Shown here one piece after another: positions 9,879 through 19,160 of a stretch of DNA of 64,000 nucleotides. Numbering within the stretch: position 1 is the stretch's first letter; every line of letters begins with the position of its first letter. This DNA comes from Bartonella raoultii (lineage in GTDB: Bacteria; Pseudomonadota; Alphaproteobacteria; Rhizobiales; Rhizobiaceae), in contig NZ_JAIFRO010000001.1 in the NCBI RefSeq assembly GCF_019659805.1, positions 267,001 through 331,000 on the forward strand, given 5' to 3'. The notes beneath the pieces are model-generated. The model worked only from the letters and a program-made list of their open reading frames with translations. It was not told the origin of the DNA and did no database searches. Made by a program: the position numbers and the translations under genes.

Positions 9879-11324
9879 TTCCCTTGCATTTATTGCATAG
9901 TGCATAAAGATTGTACCAATAACAGTACGATAAGCTTTAAAAGCTATACTTCTTCAACTTTCACTCTATGAGATTATATATTTTTTAAACTTTCCCCCTC
10001 ATTACTCTTTACCGCTAAAAGCCCCACCAAAATGCTATAAATGTGCGCCCCTACTCTATATCACAAGTTCGTCCATTTATTTTTCTTATTTTATTTCCCT
10101 ATTCTGCCTTTTTTCGACAGAAATGATTTGAATAAAAAATCTCATACATTAACAGGTACCCTTCTGCTTAACAAAAATGCAAGCATACAAAGATTTTAAT
10201 TCTTTGAAAATTTCAACTCTTTACCCTCCATAGCCCTTCGCTTTATCTATCTAAAACACCATACCATTTAGCACGACACAGGATTCATTTACACCAGTCC
10301 AGAAAGCTTTACTCCTCTTACCTATTCTCTTTGAGCCCCCTACTCTTTTTATACAACAAAAGAAGAACACCCCTTTCTAAACAAATGCAATATAGAACAA
10401 CATCAAACAAGAGATCTTAACAAGTTAAGCAACCAGAGATTTCTTATTTTCAATTATCATTTGCTTTTCTTTGCAATTAACAACCTATAGTATAGGATTT
10501 TTCTTTTCCTTTCAAGAGCCTTCAAAAGTGCTAAAACCTTATTATTCTTCAAAATTATAAGCTTTCAAATTTATCCTCACGCGGATATCTTTATTTGCTT
10601 TTTACGACATTAATCTTTTGGGCTCATCCCTCAATAACCTACAAGGAGCAATAAAGAGCACACACCTCTTTTTAACGCTTTTTTCTTTAAAAATCAGAGA
10701 AACAATATCCTTCTCTGCAAAAATAAAACTATGAGAGCTATGATGATTTTAATATTTAAAAACACAAAAGAATGTTACACTTCTTTATCAAGACCTCAAC
10801 TTTGAGAGCAGTTCATAAAAGCGATTATAAAGTGCTTTTGTTATGCGCATTTTAGCCGCCTTTATGAAAATATAACAAAGACTTTTATAAAAAAGATTTT
10901 CGCCATACACGACGACATATATCAAATTGGATATTTTAAACACCAATCTCTTTTCTTTTATAAAGACTCTGCTTTATATATCATTTATATTTCAACTTTT
11001 CTTGCACCTAAAATCAAGCAAAAATCTCAACAATAAATGAGAAATCTTCTCATTTATGCGGTCTCTCTCTTTAAGCAATAAGCCCCTCTTAAGATACCAG
11101 TAAAAGCAATTTTATCATCTTTCTTTTTGTCTATGAATGCACAGTTCCCCTGTTCTTTTTTATTAACAAAATTTGGGCCCACTCTCCCTGTTCCCCCAAT
11201 GACAGATTCGATCAATCATCCATTTCTTCGTTTTTAAAATATGGCTTTTATATTTGATTTTCCATACACCACAACAACCAACTCTTTACAAAGCCAGAAT
11301 GCTACCACCGATATTTTTTACAAT
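9879..11324. other. Gene-free AT-rich stretch
   Basis: About 1.4 kb with no reading frame that looks coding on either strand, no tRNA and no clear repeats. Short frames here lack ribosome sites and family resemblance. It looks like decayed accessory DNA. Confidence 0.5.
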
Positions 11325-11615
11325 TTAATGATTATCTTGTTGTGTCTTCGTTTCATTATCTTTTTTAATGTTTTCACGAAGCTTTTTTGCAAGATTTTTA
11401 TAATGTTCTTGAAAAAGTTCCATATCAGCTTGTACAATATTTTGGCAATTTTTAGATTTTTCTAAAGCGACCGGTCCCATCTTTTCACATTTCTTCGCCC
11501 ATTTTTTGAATAAAGTTTGATCTTTTTTAAACTCTTCTACACTGTGGGTTTTCTCGCAACCAACAAGAACCCCCCCTGAGCAAAGCAGTAATGTTGTGAT
11601 AATGATTTTATGCAT
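11325..11615 (-). CDS. EexN-family lipoprotein (entry-exclusion type), copy 1
   Basis: 96-residue small lipoprotein. The N-terminus is a lipoprotein signal with lipobox V-G-C (Cys20). It is followed by the family hallmark E-K-T-H-S-V-E-E-F-K and then K-C-E-K-M-G-P...K-S-x-N-C, with paired cysteines in the mature part. This matches the EexN family, encoded on conjugative plasmids, where the protein blocks redundant DNA entry from the inner-membrane/periplasm side. A charged helical tail of about 30 residues extends past the usual end. It lies 43 bases downstream of a paralogue on the same strand and has its own upstream AAGGGG. No conjugation genes lie next to it; the nearest type IV system in the window is virB. 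Confidence 0.82.
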   Translation of the reverse strand: MHKIIITTLLLCSGGVLVGCEKTHSVEEFKKDQTLFKKWAKKCEKMGPVALEKSKNCQNIVQADMELFQEHYKNLAKKLRENIKKDNETKTQQDNH

Positions 11616-11658
11616 AATTTTATTCCCCTTTGAATTTATAAAGTTTGCATAATTTTTT

Positions 11659-11877
11659 TTAACGTCCTATAAACAGTTCCATATATGCTTGTGCAGCATT
11701 TCGACAGTTTTTAGATTTTTCTAAAGAAGATGGTCCCATCTCATCACATTTCTTTTCCCATTCTTTGAACAATTCTTTATCATTCTTAAATTCTTCTACA
11801 CTATGGGTTTTCTCGCAACCAACAAGAGCAAATCCTGTGCAAAATAGCAGTGTTACTATAAGAACTTTGTTCATCAT
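11659..11877 (-). CDS. EexN-family lipoprotein, copy 2
   Basis: 72-residue paralogue of the preceding downstream gene, with lipobox V-G-C (Cys21), the T-H-S-V-E-E-F-K core and the K-C-D-E-M-G-P...K-S-K-N-C motif. It ends in M-E-L-F-I-G-R, close to the normal family length, so the longer copy 1 is the extended form. The two genes probably arose by tandem duplication and may be cotranscribed. The predicted role is entry exclusion against a related type IV system, or a vestige of the conjugative element from which such systems came. Confidence 0.82.
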   Translation of the reverse strand: MMNKVLIVTLLFCTGFALVGCEKTHSVEEFKNDKELFKEWEKKCDEMGPSSLEKSKNCRNAAQAYMELFIGR

Positions 11878-13168
11878 TTAACCCCTCTCTTATTTTATAT
11901 TTTTACAACTATAGAATAGTTCACATACATCTTGCCATTTTGCGCTTAAAACACATCTTCTAAACGAATATTCATCATTTCAACATATTCCATGTTGCAA
12001 TAATAACGCGCTTACATTTGTAACATTGCTTGCACAGCTGTTTATCGTGTTTTAATTTTTTAAACTTCAGCAGCAATTTCAACTTCTTTGTACTTTGAAG
12101 AAACTTTTGAAGCACTTCTTTTCCAAAATCATTTCATCAATAAGAAATGCAGCAAACAAATATCTTCATTAAACACTTGTAATGCCTTTAAATTGCAACT
12201 TTTAGCAAACAAAATAACATCTCTTCATTTAACTAATTCACTTCCAGCCTTTTTAAAGCGCTAAAAACACAAAGAATATTTTTATGTAATTTTTTCCGCT
12301 TAACTTACAGCAACGACAATAAAAACACAAAAAAAACAACCTTGTACATCTCAAGAGATAAAATTGAGATTACATCCCTTTGAAAAGGCATCACAATAAC
12401 ATCACACCAATGCACAACCATAAAAGCGTACAAATGGAAGAAATCCTATTAAGAGAGATGGCAAACTCTTTCTTTTATGTTTTTGAGATTTTTTTGTATT
12501 TTGAAGAAAAGTAAATTTTATAAAACACCAATACAGTAAACAAACAAGTTGTTTTATCCCCCCTTTGACTTTAACCTTAGTGAATAATAATACTTTATAG
12601 TGAACAAAATAAGCACTATTGTTGAACGCTCTTAACTTTTTTTTAAAAGAATAAACAAGGAATAACTTATCTTTAGAAACATTATCAACACAATTTTATA
12701 AAAAATTGTATAAATCTTTAAAAAGAACAAACGCTATTAGCTTAAAAATGAAGAGACTGATAAATAAAGCAAAGAAAAAGAATTGTTTTGTACCATAGTG
12801 TTTTAGATAAAAGACTCGATCTTACTTGAATAAAATCCATATAATTTAAAAGGATGATGCTATATAGCGTCTTTTAAAATAAGCTTAACCTTATATACTT
12901 TATCCAAGCTTTGAGGAATCTTACTTTTATTGCTTATACAACCTGCTCTATATTTCCTGAGACTATTTTCTCTAGAGAATAAAGCTATCTTTGCAAGGAT
13001 TTCACACCATACAAAACCATTTTTAGATATAAGATGACCTCAAGACTCTGATTTTATCCAATACGTTTTACAATAAATAAGACATCTTGATATATTCTAT
13101 GTGAATCAATTAAAAAATTCTATTTTGATCATTAAAGATTTAACTAAAAAAATCATTATCCATGGTGC
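11878..13168. other. Gene-free AT-rich stretch
   Basis: About 1.3 kb without a supported gene. The 5' part is T-rich on the top strand with many short interrupted frames. No terminator, tRNA or repeat family was recognised. It resembles degraded accessory DNA between plasmid-type genes. Confidence 0.45.
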
Positions 13169-13339
13169 ATGTTTAAGGTTTATAATTATTTTTCTGTATT
13201 AGGATTCTTGGAATATACGAAGGTAAAGGATCTTACTGTATATGATCTGTTTTACCCAAAATTAGAAAAAGAAAAAGAATATATCGAATATTACAACCCC
13301 GCATCTAATAGATACTATAAACAGGCCTCATACAAATAG
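13169..13339 (+). CDS. Possible small tyrosine-rich protein or gene remnant
   Basis: 56-codon frame, ATG at 13169 and TAG at 13337-13339. Composition looks protein-like rather than random: K-V-K-D-L-T-V-Y-D-L-F-Y-P-K, then E-K-E-K-E-Y-I-E-Y-Y-N-P, ten tyrosines and a mixed charge pattern. There is no good ribosome site before the ATG, and the sequence just upstream contains stops in this frame, so it may be a surviving fragment of a longer gene. I do not recognise the family. Confidence 0.3.
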   Translation: MFKVYNYFSVLGFLEYTKVKDLTVYDLFYPKLEKEKEYIEYYNPASNRYYKQASYK

Positions 13340-13611
13340 TTCCTTGTAGAGATATTTAATAATATTGCCAATGAATCTTCTAAAGTTCGATATTTTAAAA
13401 CATTACTATACAATGCTTATATTTTTGAGGATGCTTTTTCGTAAAATATGCCTCTTCCAAGTCTGGTTTTAAATATTTTTTTCGCAAAAAAAATTTGAAA
13501 CATAGTTTATTTATCCACTATTTGAGTGTACAGAAAACTGCTTAGATTCTCTAAATGGTATGAGCAGACAAGAGCACACTATTCATACAGAGCAAACGAT
13601 AAAAGAAAATT

Positions 13612-14034
13612 ATGTCAAACGCATTTAATTCACTGCATAGAGATAAAATAAAAAAGACTGATTATTATAAAATTCTAAACATAAGCTTTGAAAGCGATGA
13701 TAAACAGATAAAATATGCTTTTCGTAAGTTAGCAATGCAATATCATCCTGACCATAATGTGATAATTAAAAAAGAAACAGAAAAATTTAGAGAAATTTGT
13801 GAAGCCTATGAAATTCTTAAAGATCCCCAAAAAAGAGCAGCTTACGATCAATTTTATCACGAGATTTTTAAAAATAACCACACAACTGTTGAAAATAATG
13901 ACAACGAAAAACTGAAAACAACTGAAGTCGTGATAAGGTTATGGAAAACAGAATGGGATATGATTATTTGTGTGATAACAATGTTCATTGCTATTTGTGT
14001 TTTTATAATACTCTTGTTACAAGAGCAGATATGA
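13612..14034 (+). CDS. Membrane-anchored J-domain (DnaJ-like) protein
   Basis: 140 residues. Residues about 16-80 are a J domain: D-Y-Y-K-I-L near residue 17, helix II with R-K-L-A, the catalytic H-P-D at 45-47, and the [12 protein letters not shown]...R-A-A-Y-D-Q helix III/IV pattern. It has no G/F region, zinc centre or substrate-binding domain. Residues about 115-137 form a single hydrophobic membrane segment, so the J domain faces the cytoplasm at the membrane. It probably stimulates DnaK locally. It is isolated, flanked by gene-poor DNA. An A-rich purine stretch precedes the ATG. Confidence 0.8.
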   Translation: MSNAFNSLHRDKIKKTDYYKILNISFESDDKQIKYAFRKLAMQYHPDHNVIIKKETEKFREICEAYEILKDPQKRAAYDQFYHEIFKNNHTTVENNDNEKLKTTEVVIRLWKTEWDMIICVITMFIAICVFIILLLQEQI

Positions 14035-14301
14035 TGCAAACATTAACATAGCATTTCCTTATAAGAATGCTTCTAAGGTAGATTAAAAACCATCTGAAAT
14101 TCAATTCATAAGATATTCATGGAATTTATAGTGAGAAACTCTATGAGAATGATAAAATCTAACCTCTTTTAAAAATGCTCATAAACTAAAAAATAGCTAT
14201 AATACGCATCTAAAATGAGCTCCATCAATTTCAACATCTGCAATCTCTACTTTTTAGGAAAAGCAATAAAATCGGCAAAGCTTATTATCGTATATATTTT
14301 T

Positions 14302-14526
14302 TTACAGTTTTCCGTATTTCTGTAAAAGTAGTTCACGTACCTCATCTGCTATTTTTGTTCCACGACTTGCGCAACTTACCTTAATCAAGCGATGTAGACT
14401 TTCCGGCACATCAATTGTCAACCGCTTCATAGCTTCATCCATTGGCCCTTTCCGGCTTTCCACCCATGCATCCACAGGAACAGATTTACTGGTTGGCTTT
14501 TTTCCAATCTTAATTTTTTTATTCAT
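14302..14526 (-). CDS. Ribbon-helix-helix partner of ParA (plasmid partition type)
   Basis: 74 residues. A basic N-terminus (about 1-30) precedes a ribbon-helix-helix fold: strand K-R-L-T-I-D-V-P, then helices E-S-L-H-R-L-I-K and D-E-V-R-E-L-L-L. The gene overlaps the end of parA by 4 bases (ATGA), so the two are translationally coupled. Small RHH proteins beside a small ParA are usually the centromere- or operator-binding partner of a type Ib plasmid partition system. The DNA site would then be a nearby repeat, for which the palindrome at 15164-15197 is a candidate. Confidence 0.72.
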   Translation of the reverse strand: MNKKIKIGKKPTSKSVPVDAWVESRKGPMDEAMKRLTIDVPESLHRLIKVSCASRGTKIADEVRELLLQKYGKL

Positions 14527-15152
14527 TTTACCAACTCCTTGATTTCTGCTGCTACAGCTTCAATCTCTGTTGCTGCAGATCCTTGTTGATTAATTTCATA
14601 GACAGCTTTTCCCTGAGCTGACGCTTCTGCAAAAATCACCCGTTGCGCGACACTGGCAGAAAAAACATGCATCGGATATATGCCAAGCGCTTCCGCCACA
14701 TCGCGTCCTATTGCTGTATTAACGATTTTACGATTAACAACAAAAGCAGATTTCAGATTTTCTTTATAGACGCGCGCTTCATCAATAAGCTTTACGATTC
14801 CATCTGCAGCCCAAATATCATATGGACTAGGCTGCACAGGAATAAGCACTAAATCCGAAGCCAAAAGTGCACTGCGTGTTAGATCTGTCACCCGCGGAGC
14901 GCCATCAATAATGACATAATCATAACCATGACCAATCTGTGTAATTTCTTTGTGAATCGTTGCACGTGGCAAACCAACTACAGGAAACAAAGGAGCATCT
15001 TCACGCGCCGCCGCCCAATCCAATGCACTACCTTGTGGATCGATATCAAGAAGCAAGACGCGCGCACCAGCGCGTGCGAAGCTTGCCGCAAGATTCACAC
15101 TCAACGTTGTTTTTCCAACCCCTCCCTTTTGATTTAAGAGCCCAATGATCAT
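14523..15152 (-). CDS. parA: ParA-family partition ATPase
   Basis: 209 residues from ATG at 15152; the upstream extension of the frame has no family resemblance and crosses the palindrome, so it is discarded. The N-terminus carries the deviant Walker A K-G-G-V-G-K-T-T (residues 9-16), followed by the D-x-D-P-Q-G-S switch motif near residues 37-43 and the I-I-D-G-A-P motif near 83. Size and lack of an N-terminal HTH place it with small type Ib ParA or orphan ParA proteins. It should form ATP-dependent dimers on nucleoid DNA and move a partner-bound centromere. It pairs with the downstream RHH gene and is a plasmid-type module in a chromosomal context. Confidence 0.88.
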   Translation of the reverse strand: MIIGLLNQKGGVGKTTLSVNLAASFARAGARVLLLDIDPQGSALDWAAAREDAPLFPVVGLPRATIHKEITQIGHGYDYVIIDGAPRVTDLTRSALLASDLVLIPVQPSPYDIWAADGIVKLIDEARVYKENLKSAFVVNRKIVNTAIGRDVAEALGIYPMHVFSASVAQRVIFAEASAQGKAVYEINQQGSAATEIEAVAAEIKELVK

Positions 15153-15163
15153 TATATAACATC

Positions 15164-15197
15164 TTTCAGTATTATCGTAAAAACGATAATACTGAAA
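15164..15197. promoter_or_regulatory. Perfect 15-bp-arm palindrome upstream of parA
   Basis: TTTCAGTATTATCGT at 15164-15178 is the exact reverse complement of 15183-15197, with a 4-base AAAA spacer. It ends 12 bases before the parA ATG on the minus strand. Position and symmetry suggest an operator or a centromere-like site for the RHH partner; a terminator is less likely because it lies directly in front of a start codon. Confidence 0.6.
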
Positions 15198-15786
15198 ACT
15201 ACAAAAGAGGCAAGTATCTAAGGGGCCCACACACACTTTTCCCACTTTATGAAGAAAGCACCAACAAAGGTCCTCCTCCATCTTCTATTTGCAGCAAAAA
15301 GTTGATTTATATAGAAAATACATTGTTTCACATATTGAATGAGAAACGCACCTCTTTTTCTTAAGAAGAACAACATTCTTCACTAGACTATAAAAAGAGC
15401 TAAAACCAATCCCACTCTTGTATCTTTTCTTCACGCTTTAATTGGAAAAAAATACAAACAAAAATCATAAAATTCAATCTTATAAAATCAATTTTCTTCA
15501 TTTTAGCATTCTTATCTACAACACTGTGATCCGATAAAAAGAGCAGAGAAAAATCATGCAACACCTGCAGCAATATTCTTTTCATAAGATGATGATGATT
15601 CTACCCAACAGATACATGCAATCTCCTTTCCCTCTTTTTCTTTATTGCGGTTATTTGCTCGACAAAGAAAAGATTTTTGTTAAACTCTTCTTCACGAAAG
15701 ACCTCCCTTCTATCATGTCTTTGGGTATCATATTTTGGGGAACAGAAAAAAATACCATAAAGATCTGCCGCATGAGGAAAACAGAA
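15198..15786. other. Intergenic region between the par genes and the phosphatase-like gene
   Basis: No supported gene. The frame of the downstream gene is open back to 15556, but that extension has no family match or ribosome site. Divergent promoters for parA and the next gene are expected here, but none is clear. Confidence 0.4.
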
Positions 15787-16116
15787 ATGAACTTGCAAGA
15801 AATTGAACAAAATATTTTTATTAGCGGTCAAATCAGCGTTGAAAATATCAAAACATTAGCACAAGCAGGCTTTAAAACCATTATTTGTAACCGTCCAGAT
15901 CAAGAAGAACTTCATCAACCTGACTTTTCTCTCATTCAAGAAACAGCACATCAATATGGTATAAAAGCCTATCACATTCCTATTTTTCCTCCTCGCATCG
16001 AACAATCAAATATTGAAGCAATGCAAACAATTTTAAAAACGGCCTCTCTCCCTCTTCTCGCCTATTGTGGACAGGGAACACGCTCAATGCATCTTTATCG
16101 TTTGGCGTGTTGTTAA
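15787..16116 (+). CDS. DUF442/TIGR01244-type phosphatase-like protein, C-terminally short
   Basis: 109 residues from ATG at 15787. The sequence follows the beta-lactamase-hydrolase-like (DUF442) family of dual-specificity-phosphatase folds: I-S-G-Q-I-S near 13, the strand F-K-T-I-I-C-N-R-P-D-Q-E, and the P-loop A-Y-C-G-Q-G-T-R-S. Family members usually have C-R-x-G-T-R-S, so one basic residue is replaced. The helix after the loop stops early (R-L-A-C-C), about 20-30 residues short of the family. The start was chosen because family similarity begins there. Confidence 0.6.
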   Translation: MNLQEIEQNIFISGQISVENIKTLAQAGFKTIICNRPDQEELHQPDFSLIQETAHQYGIKAYHIPIFPPRIEQSNIEAMQTILKTASLPLLAYCGQGTRSMHLYRLACC

Positions 16117-16335
16117 ATATATTTTATATCGTCACATTCTTTGTCTTAACCGATTGGCAAGAAAACAGCAGTAAAATTTTAAACTGCACAAATACTATCA
16201 ACACCCTACAAGCTTTAAATAAAGACAAAGAAATGATGAAATCAGATCTCCAAATATTTGACTCCTCCTCCCAACAACGAAAAATGCATATAATCCATGA
16301 TGTTTTAGAATATCTTTTTCTGATTATTGTGAATC
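16117..16335 (+). pseudogene. Possible out-of-frame membrane-protein remnant
   Basis: A frame open from 16065 to 16394 encodes two hydrophobic segments (around L-L-N-I-F-Y-I-V-T-F-F-V-L and L-F-L-I-I-V-N-L-S-A-L-C-A-A-L-F-A-F) separated by a polar, coiled-coil-like linker. It overlaps the phosphatase gene at its 5' end and the ribF 3' end on the other strand. It could be a small real membrane protein or a fused tail lost by frameshift. I do not recognise it. Confidence 0.3.
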
Positions 16336-17379
16336 TCAGTGCTCTTTGTGCTGCTCTTTTTGCTTTTTCGGATCAAATAAAGGCTTATTTTTAAAAGTAA
16401 GCAATTGATCCAACTGTGACAATGGCTGTGCTTTTGTCAAAATTTCTCTTGCAGTTTTTTCATCACGTTTCATTTGTGCAATCAAAGGCTCAAGGCCATC
16501 AAATTTTTCTTGTCCCCGTAGGAATTGCAAAAAGGAAACCGTACAGTTTTCTCCATAAAAATCATCATTAAAGTCAAACAAATAGGTTTCCAGAAGTGGT
16601 GCCCCATCTTTAACCACAGTTGGACGACATCCAAAACTTGCAACACCATCATATAAAACGCCGTTAGCGCGACGCAAGCGTACAGCATAAACTCCCTGTG
16701 CCAAACTAACTTGAGGAGGAAGCATTTGATTAGCGGTTGGAAATCCCAACAGACGACCAAGTTTTTCGCCTTCAATAATATTAGAGCATACCCGATAATG
16801 ATAGCCCAATAAATGCGCTGCTTTTTGTACCTGCCCTTGTGAAAGAAGCTGACGAATAGTGCTTGAAGAAATGATCTGTTGCGAAGAATCTTGTGTGTTT
16901 AATATGCAAGGAATTTTTACGACCTCAAAGCCATACTCTTTTCCTCTTTGATAAAGAAAAGAGGCATTTCCACTTTTCTGATGACCAAATTGAAAATTTT
17001 CACCCGTTACAACAACCGAAACATCAAAGGCTTGTTTTAAAACCACTTTGATAAATTCTTCTGCTGAAAGAGTCGCAAAACGCATATCAAAGGGCTGTTC
17101 AACAACACCTTGAAATCCAAGTATTTTTAAAATTTCGGCTTTTTCACTAGCTTCTGTCAAACGATCAACGGGCGTTAAGTGTTGAAAAAAACTTCTCGGA
17201 TGCGGTTCAAAAGTTAAAACAAGAGCAGGTTTTTTTTGAAGACGCGCTAAATCTAGTGCTTTTTGCAGTACCACCTGATGTCCACGATGAACACCATCAA
17301 AATTTCCAAGTGCTAAAACCGCTCCCTTCCAAGCCAAAGGAATCCCTTGGGTTCCCTGAAGACGTAAAAAATCAGACAT
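16336..17379 (-). CDS. ribF: Bifunctional riboflavin kinase / FMN adenylyltransferase
   Basis: 347 residues from ATG at 17379. The N-terminal half is the FAD synthetase (nucleotidyltransferase) domain with G-N-F-D-G-V-H-R-G-H near residue 24, and I-S-S-S-T-I-R-Q before the C-terminal half. The C-terminal half is riboflavin kinase with G-R-x-L-G-F-P-T-A-N near residue 214. It converts riboflavin to FMN and then FAD in the cytoplasm. The start overlaps the stop of the upstream HAD gene (TAATG, one shared base), so the two genes are translationally coupled. A 15-base-longer start exists but would overlap the upstream gene more. The C-terminal tail is lysine-rich. Confidence 0.95.
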   Translation of the reverse strand: MSDFLRLQGTQGIPLAWKGAVLALGNFDGVHRGHQVVLQKALDLARLQKKPALVLTFEPHPRSFFQHLTPVDRLTEASEKAEILKILGFQGVVEQPFDMRFATLSAEEFIKVVLKQAFDVSVVVTGENFQFGHQKSGNASFLYQRGKEYGFEVVKIPCILNTQDSSQQIISSSTIRQLLSQGQVQKAAHLLGYHYRVCSNIIEGEKLGRLLGFPTANQMLPPQVSLAQGVYAVRLRRANGVLYDGVASFGCRPTVVKDGAPLLETYLFDFNDDFYGENCTVSFLQFLRGQEKFDGLEPLIAQMKRDEKTAREILTKAQPLSQLDQLLTFKNKPLFDPKKQKEQHKEH

Positions 17380-18224
17380 TACTGAAGTGCCCACATAATT
17401 GCTTGTGGCTTATAGCCATAACGTTCAAGAAAAGAATGCAAAGCTTTTTTATCAACCTCACCATTTTTCATATAATCATAACGATGAATTCCCCCCATAA
17501 CATAAAGAACATCAAGGCCAAAATGGACAGCACCTTTAATATCGGTCAAAAGGCCATCACCAATTGCTAGAATCTGATGTTTTTCCACTGTTCCACGAAT
17601 TTTTTTTAAGTGTTCAAAAGCGCATTTGTAAATGGGGGCATGGGGCTTACCGGCAATACGCACCTCCCCTCCTAACTGTTGATAAAGACGCGCTAATGCA
17701 CCAGCGCACCAAAATTCTTGATTTCCATAATGCACAATGACATCAGGGTTTGCACAAATAAAAGGCAATTTTCGCGCCCGCATACGGTGAAACATCTCTT
17801 CATAAGCAGCAGGTGTTTCCTCAAGATCTTCAAGAAAGCCACTACAAACCACAACCGAAGCTTCCCATTCTTCAACAATTTCACTCTCTAATCCTTCAAA
17901 TAAAACCAAATCGCGTTGTGGGCCAATAAAAAAAACTTTACGTGGTGCAGCACAAATAAGATCACGTGTCACATCCCCTGAAGTGATAATGGCATCATAA
18001 TAACCGCTATGCACATTCATGCTTTCTAACTGGACAATAACATCTTCTCGTGGTCGAGGAGAATTGGTCAAAAAAATAACGCTTTTTCCCATTTGTCGAA
18101 TTTTGTACAACACATCCAATGCTGGTTGAAACGCCTGTACACCGTTGTGCACAACACCCCATACATCGCAAAAAACAGCATCATAATGCGCTATAATACT
18201 ATCAATATGGGTTAATTCATTCAT
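17379..18224 (-). CDS. HAD-superfamily class IIA hydrolase (TIGR01459 type)
   Basis: 281 residues. HAD motif I is D-A-V-F-C-D-V-W-G-V-V-H (nucleophile Asp in F-C-D-V-W). Motif II is V-I-F-L-T-N-S-P, the lysine of motif III is in G-K-P-H-A-P, and motif IV is A-I-G-D-G-L-L-T-D. The cap is class IIA, as in NagD and phosphoglycolate or pyridoxal phosphatases. The TIGR01459 subgroup is typical of alphaproteobacteria and often sits next to ribF, as here, hinting at a role in flavin or phosphate-ester metabolism. The substrate is unknown. ATG at 18224 follows a short intergenic region. Confidence 0.88.
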   Translation of the reverse strand: MNELTHIDSIIAHYDAVFCDVWGVVHNGVQAFQPALDVLYKIRQMGKSVIFLTNSPRPREDVIVQLESMNVHSGYYDAIITSGDVTRDLICAAPRKVFFIGPQRDLVLFEGLESEIVEEWEASVVVCSGFLEDLEETPAAYEEMFHRMRARKLPFICANPDVIVHYGNQEFWCAGALARLYQQLGGEVRIAGKPHAPIYKCAFEHLKKIRGTVEKHQILAIGDGLLTDIKGAVHFGLDVLYVMGGIHRYDYMKNGEVDKKALHSFLERYGYKPQAIMWALQ

Positions 18225-18899
18225 GAAGCACCTAGTCTTTCTTTTTTGCCATTTATTATACTGCCTTTTACTTTACCTGAAGTACATTCTTTTTCTCAAC
18301 ACTGGATTTTTGCCTCTTTTGCTTTACATTGCAAAAAAGGGGCATAAAAAATAAGGGACGTTAAGTGATGAAACGTTCTAAAATACTTCATATCAAAAGC
18401 TTATAATTCCACAAAGAATGAAAACGGCAACACTAAAAACAACTATATTGATACAGTCTCTCCCCCAAAAAACTCAAGTTTTTATTTAAAAACTAAACAA
18501 ATAAAATATTTTCATGAAAAAACACCCATGAAAATGACAAAACCTCCTTTTTTGAAGATAAACAAAACATATAGGACATAAATGACACAATATTACTTAT
18601 GCAATAATACATTGTTTGAACTCTAAAAAAAGAGCTTAGAGAATAGGCATGTTCTTTAAATATTGGCATATTTTACGGACTTTCCCTAAGAGTCATGTTT
18701 TACAAAGCTCTACAAACCCCAAAAAAGAAGCTTCTCTCTTCTTCCAAACCTGTAAACAATTCAAGCTTTTCTCGCTTACCTCCTCTTGTTACCCATTTCA
18801 TAAAACACGTGCTCTTTTAGGAGCAGTGCTCTAAAACTGCAGAAACTCTTACTTTTTTAGGCGTATTCTTTAAAATTACGCGTTAAGAAAACTGTCTTA
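18225..18899. other. Gene-free stretch before the first leader RNA
   Basis: No supported gene. Around 18740-18840 the sequence (short runs such as TTTTAGGAGCAGTGCT) loosely recalls the DNA found after the XRE genes further on, suggesting a remnant of another leader/regulator cassette, but the match is too weak to annotate. Confidence 0.35.
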
Positions 18900-19160
18900 A
18901 TTTTATTGCCAATCTCCTGAAATTCCTTTATTCGTTACTCTGTGGTTTTTGATCGTATACGCGAACGATCAATAGAGTGTTGGAAGCTCGATACCTCGAT
19001 ACATAAACATGAACCCCGCTTTGTGGGTGTCCCGGGATTCCGGGAGATTTTGCTATGTCCAAGTGCTTTTCAGCACTAAAAGCAAAATGCTGATTCGAGG
19101 TCAGTGCTTCCAACCTCCCGGAATACCAATGCGAGGGCGCTCGCAACCGGTGGGGGGAAA
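18900..19160 (+). ncRNA. Brt-type structured leader RNA, copy 1
   Basis: One of six homologous ~250-base elements in the window that end at an XRE-regulator start codon (or where one was). Visible pairings are GATCGT 18951-18956 with ACGATC 18965-18970, GTTGGAAG 18979-18986 with CTTCCAAC 19107-19114, CCTCGA 18994-18999 with TCGAGG 19095-19100, and the late hairpin GCGAG/CTCGC just before the GGTGGGGGG ribosome site. The stems change in a compensated way between copies. Known family: the Brt small RNAs of B. henselae, which lie in tandem with Trp DNA-binding protein genes and affect their expression. Exact transcript ends are not visible. Confidence 0.8.

Noticed and set aside
14523..15281. 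Long form of ParA with 43 extra N-terminal residues
   Set aside because: The extension runs through the palindrome, is cysteine-rich and unlike ParA; the ATG at 15152 starts directly at the conserved first strand.
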